NCBI GenBank assembly: GCA_938020505.1
Contig: CALIHR010000039.1
Span: 13,467 to 77,466, forward strand
Reading direction: 5' to 3'
Source: an uncultured Actinobaculum sp.
GTDB lineage: Bacteria; Actinomycetota; Actinomycetes; Actinomycetales; Actinomycetaceae
DNA length: 64,000 bases
The first letter of the stretch is position 1. Each line of letters opens with the position of its first letter. The notes below the pieces were generated by a model, which saw nothing but the letters and a program-made list of their open reading frames with translations, did not search any database and was not told the DNA's origin. Positions 22,256 to 31,257 of the stretch are shown in pieces. Made by a program: the position numbers and the translations under genes.

Positions 22256-23884
22256 ATGAGTGTCGACGCCGAAGCGAGGCCGGATGCCGCGGTGTCCGGC
22301 GGTGGCTGTCCGTTTGATGCGGCCCCTCCTGTCCGGCGGCGGGGCTTGGATGGCGACAATGGATTGGCTGAGCGCCTTTCGCGTTTGAATGAGATTGCGG
22401 CGGAGTTGGGGGAGGCCGACTTTTCCGCCTTGTCGGGGGAGAGGCTGACGGCTGGAGCCGCTGATCTTGCGAAGGCCGTCTCTCGGCTGGGAGCGGTGCG
22501 CGGGCGGATGCTTGTCGCCATCGAGAAGAATGAAAGTTGGCGCGCTTCGGGGGCTCGCACCTTTGTGCTGTGGAATGAGAAGGCTTCAGGGCAATCCCCA
22601 AGCGCGGCGGTCAAGGAAATCAAACGGGCCGAGGCCCTTGATTCGGGACTGCGCAGGATGTCGGAGGCGTTGAAGAACGGCGAGGTTTTCTCTGGGCATG
22701 TCGATGTCGTTCGCCGCTTCCTGTCGACGCCAGGGTCGGAGGGAGCGCTCACTGACGCCGTTGAGGAGGAGTTTGTCGCGTGGGCGCGGGAGTGCTCTCC
22801 GCGGGAATTCGAGCGGCGCGTCAAAGCGCGTGCTTATCGGCACAATCCGTCGTTCGGAGTCGAGACCGAGAAAGCCGAGGCGAAGAAGGAGAATGTAGTC
22901 TTCGCTAAAGACGGGTCGGGGATGCGCATTTCCGGGTGGTTGTCGGACGAAAGTTCGGCGATTGTGGACACCGCCTTGTCGGCGTTCATGGGCCGCAAAC
23001 GCGCTGAGGACGCCAGAAGTTTGCCGCAGCGACGAGCCGGCGCGCTCGTCGAACTGGCCGGCGCGAAGCTTGATGAAGGCAGTCTCGGCAAAGGTGCAAG
23101 AATCCGACCGCATATTTTAGTGCACGTTCCTTTCGAAACCCTTCGCGGCTTGGAAAACGGAACGCCGCGTCCTGGAGCCGGAAACATGCAAAGTCGGAGC
23201 GTTGTCGGCGACGACGGCGCCCGCGAGGATCGCGACGGTTCGCGTCCGAAGAAAACCGCGCGGTCGCCGAAGGCGAAGACGGATCGGGGACGCGGCCGCC
23301 CGGACCAATCGGAACGCTGCGACAGAGCGGGCTGCCTGGGGGAAGCGTGCCGTGAAACCGGGCGAGGGCAAGGGCGCTTTGGCGCATGCCTTGAACCCTC
23401 TGTGCGTCAACAAGAAGAATTTGGAACGATTTTAGGGTCGATTCCTGCTCTGACCGACGTCGATGCTTTACGGGGGATCGATCCAGCCTCCTTGGACGAC
23501 GGCTCGCCCCTGTCGGTCACTCAGCTGGCGAGGTTGATTTGCGATTCATCCGTCTCGCGCCTCATTTTCTCGGCCAGCGGGGAAGTCCTCGACGTGGGCA
23601 GGGAAAAACGCCTCTTCACCCCCGCTCAAACCCGTGCGGTCATTGCGAGGGATCGAACATGCCGATATCCAGGATGTGGAGACACGATTTCTCATGGACA
23701 GGTTCATCACGCCTTGCCTTGGGAAGCGGGCGGAAAAACCGACCTTGCGAACGCCGTGCTGCTGTGCTGGCGCCATCATGCCCTCGTTCACCGTGAAAAG
23801 ATCGCGATCGCGCACCACAGCGGAGGCTTTGTCTTCACGTCGTCTGACGGCAAGACGATAGGCGTCAAGAGGCACGGAACATGA
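22256..23884 (+). CDS. DUF222/13E12-repeat protein with C-terminal HNH endonuclease domain
   Basis: Protein of 542 residues. The N-terminal DUF222 region (helical, with SWRASGARTFVLW and EFERRVKARAYRHNP) is followed by a low-complexity linker (about 305-385) and a C-terminal HNH domain: CRYPGC, then QVHHALPWEAGG and LLCWRHHALVHR, with the zinc-binding cysteines and catalytic His visible. This actinobacterial family is named after the mycobacterial REP13E12 repeats and is present in many copies per genome. Its biological role is uncertain; mobile-element links and DNA damage have been suggested. It has its own strong promoter and a perfect SD. Confidence 0.88.
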   Translation: MSVDAEARPDAAVSGGGCPFDAAPPVRRRGLDGDNGLAERLSRLNEIAAELGEADFSALSGERLTAGAADLAKAVSRLGAVRGRMLVAIEKNESWRASGARTFVLWNEKASGQSPSAAVKEIKRAEALDSGLRRMSEALKNGEVFSGHVDVVRRFLSTPGSEGALTDAVEEEFVAWARECSPREFERRVKARAYRHNPSFGVETEKAEAKKENVVFAKDGSGMRISGWLSDESSAIVDTALSAFMGRKRAEDARSLPQRRAGALVELAGAKLDEGSLGKGARIRPHILVHVPFETLRGLENGTPRPGAGNMQSRSVVGDDGAREDRDGSRPKKTARSPKAKTDRGRGRPDQSERCDRAGCLGEACRETGRGQGRFGACLEPSVRQQEEFGTILGSIPALTDVDALRGIDPASLDDGSPLSVTQLARLICDSSVSRLIFSASGEVLDVGREKRLFTPAQTRAVIARDRTCRYPGCGDTISHGQVHHALPWEAGGKTDLANAVLLCWRHHALVHREKIAIAHHSGGFVFTSSDGKTIGVKRHGT

Positions 23885-23982
23885 CTGAGCAAGAAGCGGA
23901 AGACGGTTGGGCAAAGAGCCGGCGCTGCTGCCAAGGCCTCGGGGCCTTGACGGGCCTAAGCCCTAAGTGAGTCTAAGTGAGC

Positions 23983-24570
23983 CTAAGACGCGCCAACGGC
24001 TGGGACTCCCAGCCAATCGTTCCACCCATTGTGGAGAACCAGCCATGCGATGAGGCCGTAGCCGGCTTGGCGTGGTTCGTAGCCGCTAGACATCGATAAG
24101 TCGGTGTTCCACTGTTCGTGCTCGACGAGAGGAGTGAAAGTGTCGACGTACGGGAGGTCGCGGCGAGCGCAGACGTCGCCGAAGGCTTTCGACAGGTCCA
24201 ATTGGATTTTGAAAGGCACTTCTCGACGCGGGGGAGGGCCGACGATGAAGGATCGGAGCTTCATTCGCGCAGCTGCATCGAGGATGTTCGCGAGATGGAG
24301 GCGAGCGCGGGCAAGCGTCTGGCCCGAGTCGAGGTCATGGGATCCTAGACCGATAATGAGGCGATTGTCTTCGTCATGGCGAAGGCGCCGGGCCACTTCG
24401 TCGCCCCAGCGTTTGGCCAATGCTGCTGTGTCTTCGCCCGGAACAGCAAGGGTTATTGGCATGAGAGGCGGTTCGCTGCGGGTTCGTGCCATGACTCGCC
24501 CAGTCCAGCCGAGAGCCCGCGCGTCGCCGAAGCCCGCGACGAGCTCGTCGCCGATGAAGAAGATCGCCAC
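23983..24570 (-). CDS. SGNH/GDSL-fold protein with substituted catalytic residues
   Basis: Protein of 195 residues, GTG start at 24570. The overall SGNH-hydrolase pattern is clear: IFFIGDELVAGFGDARALGW (block I), LAVPGEDT (block II), LIIGLGSHDL (block III), and a late helix after YEPRQAGYGLIAWLV (block V). In block I the serine of GDS is Glu9. In block III the GxND motif reads GSHD. In block V the catalytic Asp-x-x-His is not recognisable (GYEP). So this is probably not an esterase; a binding or structural role is more likely. No signal peptide. Located between the HNH gene (convergent) and the repeat tract behind kgd. Confidence 0.8.
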   Translation of the reverse strand: MAIFFIGDELVAGFGDARALGWTGRVMARTRSEPPLMPITLAVPGEDTAALAKRWGDEVARRLRHDEDNRLIIGLGSHDLDSGQTLARARLHLANILDAAARMKLRSFIVGPPPRREVPFKIQLDLSKAFGDVCARRDLPYVDTFTPLVEHEQWNTDLSMSSGYEPRQAGYGLIAWLVLHNGWNDWLGVPAVGAS

Positions 24571-24730
24571 GTTTGCTCCTCAGTTGTGCTGCATCTTAGA
24601 AGTTACCTCAACTCTAGACTGTAGCGCCCCCGCTGTTGTGGAAGCGGCGCCAATCTGGGGCGGAGAAGCACGCCCATTCGGACCGGAGAGCCGCCCGTCG
24701 GCGTCAGAGAGCCGCCCATCCAGCCTGGGG

Positions 24731-24926
24731 AACCGCCCCCAATCCGGGGGCTGGAGGCCAATGAGGCAGCTTTTGAGGGCTGTGCCGGAGAACCGCCCCC
24801 AATCCGGGGGCTGGAGCAGCCGACGACAAGCTGGGCGAGAGCTGCCCCAATCCGGGGGAGCTGGAGAGCAGGGCCGGTACAAGTGCCGCTATGGCGCGGA
24901 ATAACCCCAATCCGGGGGCTGGAGAG
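24731..24926. repeat. Palindromic repeat cluster (REP-like) behind kgd
   Basis: Four copies of CCCCAATCCGGGGG, mostly followed by CTGGAG, begin at 24737, 24797, 24845 and 24905. A degraded copy sits near 24648. The core CCCC-AATCC-GGGG can form a small hairpin. Copies 1 and 2 agree over 26 bp; the offsets are 60, 48 and 60 bp. The spacer 24571-25011, between kgd and the SGNH gene (both minus strand), has no other gene that I can support. A role in termination, or an origin as a small mobile repeat, is possible. Confidence 0.75.
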
Positions 24927-25011
24927 CAGCTCCGCGAGAAAGCCACGGGGGCAGTTCTCGAACGCGGGTCTCAGCGCTTGCGGGCAGACGGCTGCGCTTG
25001 GAAGCGGGGCC

Positions 25012-28000
25012 TCAGCGCTCGAACGCAGCACGCATGAGAATTTCGTTCTGAGTTGCGTGGGCTCGGGCGATGCCGACCGACGGCGACGCCGAGGCCGGGC
25101 GGGAGACGAGCCTCGGCGTGAGCCCGAGCTCGCGAAACACGGTGACGAGGAGGAAGCGCCATGCGCCCATGTTCTCGGGCTCGTCCTGAACCCAGACGAT
25201 CTCGGCGCCGGGATACTTCGCCAGCTCCGCCCGCAGAGCATCGGTGGCCAGCGGATAGTACTGTTCGAGCCGGACGATCGCCGTGCGCCAATCGCCGGTC
25301 TTTCTCCGAAAATCGGCCAAATCGTAATAGATGCGGCCGGAGCAGAGGAGGACGCGGTCGATGTTCGCTCTCGGCACGCCTCCGGCGGGCGATTCTCCAA
25401 TGGGAGCCTTCCGCGTCGGTGCGTTTCCAACGGGCGCCTCCCGCGTCGGCGCAGTTCCCGCAGGCGAATCTCCGGCGGGAGCGCCTCCCGAGGCGTCGCT
25501 TCGGCGGGCTTCGTGCTCGGCGTCGTCGCCGATGACCGGGCGGAAAGAACCCCGAATGAAGTCTTCGACCGGCGAAACGACGCCCCGGCGTCGCAGAAGC
25601 TGCTTTGGCGAGAAAGCGATGAGCGGCCGGCGCGGACGTTCATAAGCCTGCGTGCGCAGCATGTGGAAATGGTTGGCCGGGGTCGACGGCTGGCAGACCC
25701 ACATGTTGTCTTGCGCACACAATTGAAGATACCTCTCGATTCGCGCGGAGGAATGGTCGGGCCCCTGGCCTTCGTATCCGTGGGGAAGGAGGAGAACGAG
25801 AGACGAATGCTGATTCCACTTCTGCTCGGCGGATGAGACGAATTCGTCGACAACCGTTTGGGCGCCGTTCGCGAAGTCGCCGAACTGCGCCTCCCACACC
25901 ACGAGCGCGTCCGGGCGCTCGAGGGAATAGCCGTACTCAAAGGCCATGACCGAATACTCGGAAAGGGGGGAGTCGTAGATCCACAGCTTTGCCTGGTCTT
26001 CCGTCAAATGATCGAGGGGCGTCCACTCGGCGCCGGTTTCATGGTCGTGGGAAACCGCGTGCCTTTGGACGAAGGTTCCGCGGCGCACATCCTGACCGGA
26101 CATGCGCACGGGAACCCCTTCGATGAGGAGCGAGCCGAATGCGGCGATCTCTCCCATGCCCCAATCGACGTCTCCGGTGCGCATCATCTTCGCCCTGCGC
26201 TCATAGAGCTGGGTGATCTTCGGATGAGGCGTGAAGCCGTCGGGAATTTGAAGGTGGGCGTCGCCGATCCTGGCCAAAATCTCGCGGGTGGTCCAGCTGG
26301 TCCAGCCGATCATCGTCCCCGCGTCTTCCTGTTGCGCTGCGGGAATCTCGAGGCCCTCGTAGACGCCGGACTTGCCGGCGGCCGCCTCGGCCTCGGCGGC
26401 CTTGACCTGCCGAAACGCGTTGTCGAGGGTCGCCCTGTAGTTCTCCTCGAAGGCTTCGGCCTGTTCGGCGGTCATCTCGCCTCGGCCGATGAGCGCCTCC
26501 TTATACAGCTGGCGGGTCGTCCTCTTCGAATCGACCAGGGCGTACATGACCGGCTGGGTCATCGACGGATCGTCGCCCTCGTTGTGTCCGCGGCGTCGAT
26601 AGCAGACGACGTCGACGATTGCGTCTTTCGAAAAAGCCTGGCGGTACTCGTACGCCAGCGCCGCCGCGCGCACGACGGCCTCCGGGTCGTCGCCGTTGAC
26701 GTGGAAGATCGGTATCTGCAGGCCCTTCGCCACGTCGCTCGCGTAGTTCGAGGAACGCCCGGAATGCGGGGCGGTTGTGAATCCGATCTGGTTGTTGACG
26801 ATGATGTGAACGGTTCCGCCAGTGCGGTAGCCGCGAAGCTGCGAAAGGTTGAGCGCCTCCGGGACGACGCCTTGGCCGGCGAATGCGGCGTCGCCGTGGA
26901 CGAGGATCGGCAAAACGGCGAAGCCTCGGTCTCCCCGGTCCTGAAGGTCTTGGCGCGCGCGGACGATGCCCTCCAAAACGCCGTTCGCCGCTTCGAGGTG
27001 CGAAGGGTTCGCCGCGAGATAGACGCCGGTCGTCTCGCCGGTCGGGGAGGTGTACGTCCCCTCGGTTCCCAGATGGTACTTGACGTCGCCCGAGCCCTGG
27101 ACGGTGCGCTCGTCGACGAATCCGTCGAACTCGGTGAAAATCTGCTTGTACTGCTTTCCCGCGATGTTCGTCAGGACGTTGAGCCTTCCCCGGTGGGCCA
27201 TCGAGATCGCAACCGAATCGAGGCCGTCGCGGGCGGCGCGGGAGAGTATGGCGTCAAGCGCGGGAATGAGCGATTCCCCGCCTTCGAGCGAGAAGCGTTT
27301 CTGCCCCACGTACTTGGTGTGCAGGAACGTCTCGAACGCCTCCGCCTGGTTGAGCTTCTCGAGAATCTGGAAACGCTCGTCGTCGGTCAGCTTGGCGCGC
27401 GGGCGCTCGATTCGCTCCTGGAACCAGCGGCGCTGCTCAGGATCCGTGATGTGCATGTACTCGAAGCCGATCGACGCGCAGTACGTCTCTCGCAGCAGCG
27501 AAAGCGCGTCGCGCAGGGTCATCGAGCCGTTGTCCGTGAAATCCCCGGTGGGGAAGGAGCGGTCGAGGTCCCACGACGTCAGGCCGTAGGATCCGAGGGA
27601 AAGGTCCGGGTGGCGGAGGGTGCGGAAGGAGATCGGGTCCGTGTCCGCGATGAGATGCCCCCGCGAGCGGTACGCGTGGATGAGGCTCGTCACGCGAGAA
27701 GCCTTGTCCAGGTCCTTGAGCGGGTTGTATTCGACGTCGCGCTCGAAGACGAAAGGCTCCGTCGGAACGTGGAGCGAATGGAAGACCCTGTCGTAAAAGC
27801 CGTCGAGGCCGGTGAGTTTGCGTTCGATGAGGCGAAGGAACTCGCCTGAAGTGGCCCCCTGGATCACGCGGTGGTCGTACGTGGAGGAGACGGTGACCAC
27901 TTTGGAGACGCCGAGGCGGGCCAGCACGGTGTCCGACGTGCCGGAGAACTGAGCGGGATAGACCATGGAGCCGACGCCGATGATCGCGCCCTGCCCCGCC

Positions 28001-28854
28001 ATGAGCCGCGGGACCGACTGAGTTGTGCCGATGCCCCCGGGGTTCGTGAGCGAGACGGTGGTTCCCGCGAAGTCGTCGATTCCCAAGGCGCCTTCGCGTC
28101 CGCGGCGCACGAGGTCCTCGTAAGCGGAGAGGAAATCGCGGAAAGTCATGAGCTCGGCGGCTTTGACGGAAGGCACGACGAGGGCGCGGGAGCCGTCGGG
28201 GCGGCGTGCGTCGATCGCGATGCCGAAATTGACGTGCTCGGGATGGCGGACTGCGGGCTTGCCGTCGGCCAGCGCATACGAGTCGTTCATCTCGGGCATT
28301 TGGACGAGCGCCTCAATCGCGGCGAAGGCCACCAGGTGGGTGAAGCTCACCTTGCCGCCCCGGGTGGCCCGCAGCCGCTCGTTGATGATGGCGCGGTTGT
28401 CGAACATCGTCTTGGCGGGGATCTCGCGGAACGACGTCGCCGTCGGAATGGCGAGCGAAGCGTCCATGTTGGCCGCGACGGACTTCGCCGCGCCCTTCAT
28501 GCGGACGGTTTCGCCCGAAGAGATCGGGGTGTCGCTCGCCACCAGCTTGTGCCGCTTGGCATACGGGGTGAGGGCCGGCTGCGCCGCGGCCGGCGGAGCG
28601 GGAGGAAGGTCCGACCGCGTGGAGACCGAGTCGGGGGCCGCCTGCCGGGAGTCGCTCTGGGAGTGTATCTCGATCTGCGCCTTGGCCGTGTCGGGATCCG
28701 CCCGTCTGTGCAGCGGGCGCCCCTCGGCCCGCCATCTTCTGAAAAGGTCGCCCCACTGCGGAGGGACGGCAGACGGATTCTTGAGGAAGTCGGCATAGAG
28801 ATCCTCGATGAAGCCGCGGTTGGGCCCGAAGTCGTCGTGTGGCTGCGTTGACAC
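25012..28854 (-). CDS. kgd: Multifunctional 2-oxoglutarate decarboxylase/dehydrogenase (Kgd/OdhA)
   Basis: Actinobacterial fusion of an E2-type acyltransferase domain to the ThDP-dependent E1o, acting in the TCA cycle. Protein of 1280 residues: the N-terminal FIEDLYADFLKNPSAVPPQW helix, a low-complexity linker, an acyltransferase core ending in YDHRVIQGATSGEF (about 325-340), then E1o with HRGRLNVLTNIAGK (about 550), GDAAFAGQG and the C-terminal transketolase part. GTG start with SD AAAGGAG. Residues ~1120-1160 hold a 10-residue Pro/Ala repeat (APTREAPVGN, APTRKAPIGE) not found in the family in general. No lipoyl domain is expected in this fusion. Single-gene unit. Confidence 0.96.
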   Translation of the reverse strand: MSTQPHDDFGPNRGFIEDLYADFLKNPSAVPPQWGDLFRRWRAEGRPLHRRADPDTAKAQIEIHSQSDSRQAAPDSVSTRSDLPPAPPAAAQPALTPYAKRHKLVASDTPISSGETVRMKGAAKSVAANMDASLAIPTATSFREIPAKTMFDNRAIINERLRATRGGKVSFTHLVAFAAIEALVQMPEMNDSYALADGKPAVRHPEHVNFGIAIDARRPDGSRALVVPSVKAAELMTFRDFLSAYEDLVRRGREGALGIDDFAGTTVSLTNPGGIGTTQSVPRLMAGQGAIIGVGSMVYPAQFSGTSDTVLARLGVSKVVTVSSTYDHRVIQGATSGEFLRLIERKLTGLDGFYDRVFHSLHVPTEPFVFERDVEYNPLKDLDKASRVTSLIHAYRSRGHLIADTDPISFRTLRHPDLSLGSYGLTSWDLDRSFPTGDFTDNGSMTLRDALSLLRETYCASIGFEYMHITDPEQRRWFQERIERPRAKLTDDERFQILEKLNQAEAFETFLHTKYVGQKRFSLEGGESLIPALDAILSRAARDGLDSVAISMAHRGRLNVLTNIAGKQYKQIFTEFDGFVDERTVQGSGDVKYHLGTEGTYTSPTGETTGVYLAANPSHLEAANGVLEGIVRARQDLQDRGDRGFAVLPILVHGDAAFAGQGVVPEALNLSQLRGYRTGGTVHIIVNNQIGFTTAPHSGRSSNYASDVAKGLQIPIFHVNGDDPEAVVRAAALAYEYRQAFSKDAIVDVVCYRRRGHNEGDDPSMTQPVMYALVDSKRTTRQLYKEALIGRGEMTAEQAEAFEENYRATLDNAFRQVKAAEAEAAAGKSGVYEGLEIPAAQQEDAGTMIGWTSWTTREILARIGDAHLQIPDGFTPHPKITQLYERRAKMMRTGDVDWGMGEIAAFGSLLIEGVPVRMSGQDVRRGTFVQRHAVSHDHETGAEWTPLDHLTEDQAKLWIYDSPLSEYSVMAFEYGYSLERPDALVVWEAQFGDFANGAQTVVDEFVSSAEQKWNQHSSLVLLLPHGYEGQGPDHSSARIERYLQLCAQDNMWVCQPSTPANHFHMLRTQAYERPRRPLIAFSPKQLLRRRGVVSPVEDFIRGSFRPVIGDDAEHEARRSDASGGAPAGDSPAGTAPTREAPVGNAPTRKAPIGESPAGGVPRANIDRVLLCSGRIYYDLADFRRKTGDWRTAIVRLEQYYPLATDALRAELAKYPGAEIVWVQDEPENMGAWRFLLVTVFRELGLTPRLVSRPASASPSVGIARAHATQNEILMRAAFER
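25377..25495. repeat. 30-bp minisatellite inside kgd
   Basis: Degenerate 30-bp units encode roughly four 10-residue repeats (APAGDSPAGT, APTREAPVGN, APTRKAPIGE, SPAGGVP). They lie near the C-terminal end of Kgd between conserved blocks, so they are an in-frame surface insertion. Confidence 0.7.
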
Positions 28855-29132
28855 TGTTTCCCCACTCCTTTGGAATTCGACACGTCAAGGCTACGGGACT
28901 CGGCGGCGAGTTTCATGCGTCGAAAGTGATGTGTATTTCTAAAACCGACGTCGGCCGCAGATGCGTGCCATATTTGTAGGAGTGATTTAAAGAGATCGAG
29001 GGGGCGTTTGGAAGGGCGTTCCGGCATTGAGAAGGTCGTCTCGGCCGTCGTCGCGTGAAGCGGGTGGTGGCCTTTCGGCGGGTCCGTTATCATTTTGTAA
29101 TGGAGTCACCGGAAATCACGTAGAACCGGAGG

Positions 29133-31253
29133 ATGATGGGCAGGCACGCACTTAACACCGAGCCGCAGGCTCAGGTTCAGGCTGCCCGGACGCGCCGTTC
29201 GGGTGTTAGGCAGGAGACCCCGAGCCTCAACCGCCGCCAAGCGCGGTTGGCTCGCGAGATGGAGGAAGCTGCCGAAGCACGCAAGGCGAGGAGGGCAGAG
29301 CACCGTGAGGCTGAGAATCGCGCACGCCAGGAGGCAGAGCGTGCGAGAATCGCCGAGGAGGAAGCTCGGTTAGAAGAGATTTCGCGGAGGGTCGAGGCCG
29401 CGCGCAAGGCCGAAGAGGCCCGCGAGGCCGAGGAGGCCCGCAAGCTGGAGGAGGCGCGTCAGGCTGAAGAGGCCAGGCGGGCCGAAGAAGCGCGCAAGGC
29501 TGAGGAGGCCCGCAAGCTGGAGGAGCTTCGCAAGGAGCGCGCGGCGAGGAGGGCCGCACGCAAACTTGAGGAAGTCCGCCGTGCCGAGGAGGCGCGCAAG
29601 GCTGAGGAGGCCCGCAAGCTGGAGGAGCTTCGCAAGGAGCGCGCGGCGAGGAGGGCCGCACGCGAGGAAGCTCGTCGCGCCGAGGAGGCGCGCAAAGCTG
29701 AAGAGGCCAGGCGAGCCGAGGAGGCGCGCAGGGCCGAGGAAGCCCGTCGCGCGGAGGAAGCGCGAGAGGCCGAGGCGATTCGCCAGGCCGAAGAGGTGCG
29801 GCGGGCAACCGAGGAGGCTCGGAAGGCTCAGGAAGCTCAGAGGGCGAAGGCCGCGGCCGCCGGACCCGCGGGAAACAGCCCGTTCGCCGTGATCACAAGG
29901 CGCTTGGAGATCGTCCGCCAGGCGGAGGCGGACCGCAAAGCCGAGGAGGCGCGCAAGGAGCGCGAGGCCAAGAAGGCCGCTCGCCTGGAGAGGTCCCGCA
30001 GGGCCCAGCAGCTGCGGGAACAGGAGGCCGAGGCCTCGCGAAAAGCGGCGGAGGCGGAGGCCCGCGCCGAAGAGGAGCGCAGGGCCGCTGAGGAGCTTCG
30101 CGCAGAGCAAGATGCCGCGAGCCGTGAAGAGGCTCGCCGGGAGCGCAGGCGGCAGCAGGCCGAGTTGGCGCGGAAGATCCTCGAGGCCGAGCGCGCAGCG
30201 GAGGCTGCGGCGGCGGCCTTTGACAGCGAGGACGGGGCGAACGAGTCCGACGAAGAGACCGCCGTTCTCACCCGCAACGAGATCAGCGACGCCATTTCCG
30301 AAGGCGCGCAGATATCCCGTTTGGAGCGTCGGCGCAGAAGCGGCAAAGCGGCGAAGGCCGCAGCTTCAGGCGCGCAAGCCGCAGCTGACGCGAAGGCCGG
30401 CAAAGCCGACGGCAGGGGCTCCAAAGGGAGAATCGCCAAGGCGGCGTCCGAGCGCGCCGCGAGCGAGCAGCCGGCTTCCTTCGGCTCGAAGAAATGGGCC
30501 ATCCAAGGCGTGGCGGCCGGCGTCGCGACGCTGGTGGCCGTGGGCGTGCCGATTCTCGCCACGAACAACACGCCGGCGACCGCCGCGCAGAACAACCTTT
30601 CTCGCTCCTACATCGGCGGCGAAACGAAAGAGAAGGCCGACGTTCCGGCGGCTCTCACCGGCGACGCCAACGCGCAGGCCCGCTCGATGGCCAACGAATT
30701 CTCTCACCAGGCCAAAGAGAATGAGAACAACGAGACGACCACCTGTTCCGCCGCGGGGGCGGCCGGGGCGCGGGCGGCTTTCGCAGGCTCGCACAAAGGC
30801 GGACAAATCGTCATGCCTCTCCAGCAAGGCGTCTATCGTTTGACGTCGGCCTTCGGATATCGCGTCGACCCCATTTACGGCGACGTCTCGATGCACGCCG
30901 GCCAGGATTTCGCGGCGCCGATGGGCACGCCGATCCACGCCGTCGCCGACGGCGTCGTCACCCACGCCGGCGCCGGGATTCAGGGGCGTTCGAGCAACCT
31001 CATCATCGTCAAGCACGAGATCGGCGGCAAAACCTATTACACGTGGTACATCCACATGTACGACAACGGGGTCCTCGTCAAGAAGGGCGACACGGTCAAG
31101 GCTGGCCAGGTCATTGGAAAGGTGGGCTCCAACGGCAATTCCACCGGCCCGCACCTGCACTTGGAGGTGCACGACCAAAACGACAAGCTCATGAACCCCG
31201 TCCAGTTCCTCAAGGATCAGAAGGCGGTCGACGCCTCGCAGGTTTGCGGCTGA
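29133..31253 (+). CDS. Membrane-anchored M23 peptidase with long N-terminal coiled coil
   Basis: Protein of 706 residues. Residues ~35-400 are an almost uninterrupted charged coiled coil made of KAEEARK/RAEEAR units, including a 29-residue block starting RRAEEARKAEEARKLEELRK that occurs twice with a 34-residue period. One membrane helix follows (WAIQGVAAGVATLVAVGVPI, about 455-474), then a linker and an M23/LytM domain with the zinc ligands MHAGQD (about 586) and HLHLEVH (about 675). The order implies a cytoplasmic coiled coil and an extracellular peptidoglycan endopeptidase. Tandem ATG codons at 29133/29136 follow CCGGAGG closely; the second fits the SD better. The GDPD gene follows after 4 bp. 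Confidence 0.9.
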   Translation: MMGRHALNTEPQAQVQAARTRRSGVRQETPSLNRRQARLAREMEEAAEARKARRAEHREAENRARQEAERARIAEEEARLEEISRRVEAARKAEEAREAEEARKLEEARQAEEARRAEEARKAEEARKLEELRKERAARRAARKLEEVRRAEEARKAEEARKLEELRKERAARRAAREEARRAEEARKAEEARRAEEARRAEEARRAEEAREAEAIRQAEEVRRATEEARKAQEAQRAKAAAAGPAGNSPFAVITRRLEIVRQAEADRKAEEARKEREAKKAARLERSRRAQQLREQEAEASRKAAEAEARAEEERRAAEELRAEQDAASREEARRERRRQQAELARKILEAERAAEAAAAAFDSEDGANESDEETAVLTRNEISDAISEGAQISRLERRRRSGKAAKAAASGAQAAADAKAGKADGRGSKGRIAKAASERAASEQPASFGSKKWAIQGVAAGVATLVAVGVPILATNNTPATAAQNNLSRSYIGGETKEKADVPAALTGDANAQARSMANEFSHQAKENENNETTTCSAAGAAGARAAFAGSHKGGQIVMPLQQGVYRLTSAFGYRVDPIYGDVSMHAGQDFAAPMGTPIHAVADGVVTHAGAGIQGRSSNLIIVKHEIGGKTYYTWYIHMYDNGVLVKKGDTVKAGQVIGKVGSNGNSTGPHLHLEVHDQNDKLMNPVQFLKDQKAVDASQVCG

Positions 31254-31257
31254 TGCG

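Noticed and set aside
24603..25011. CRISPR array made of the CCCCAATCC repeats
   Set aside because: Only four copies, unequal spacers that resemble each other, no cas genes.
29086..29100. TTATCATTTTGTAA upstream of the M23 gene as an MtrA or metal-regulator box
   Set aside because: Only loosely like known motifs and single copy; could equally be a -10 region.
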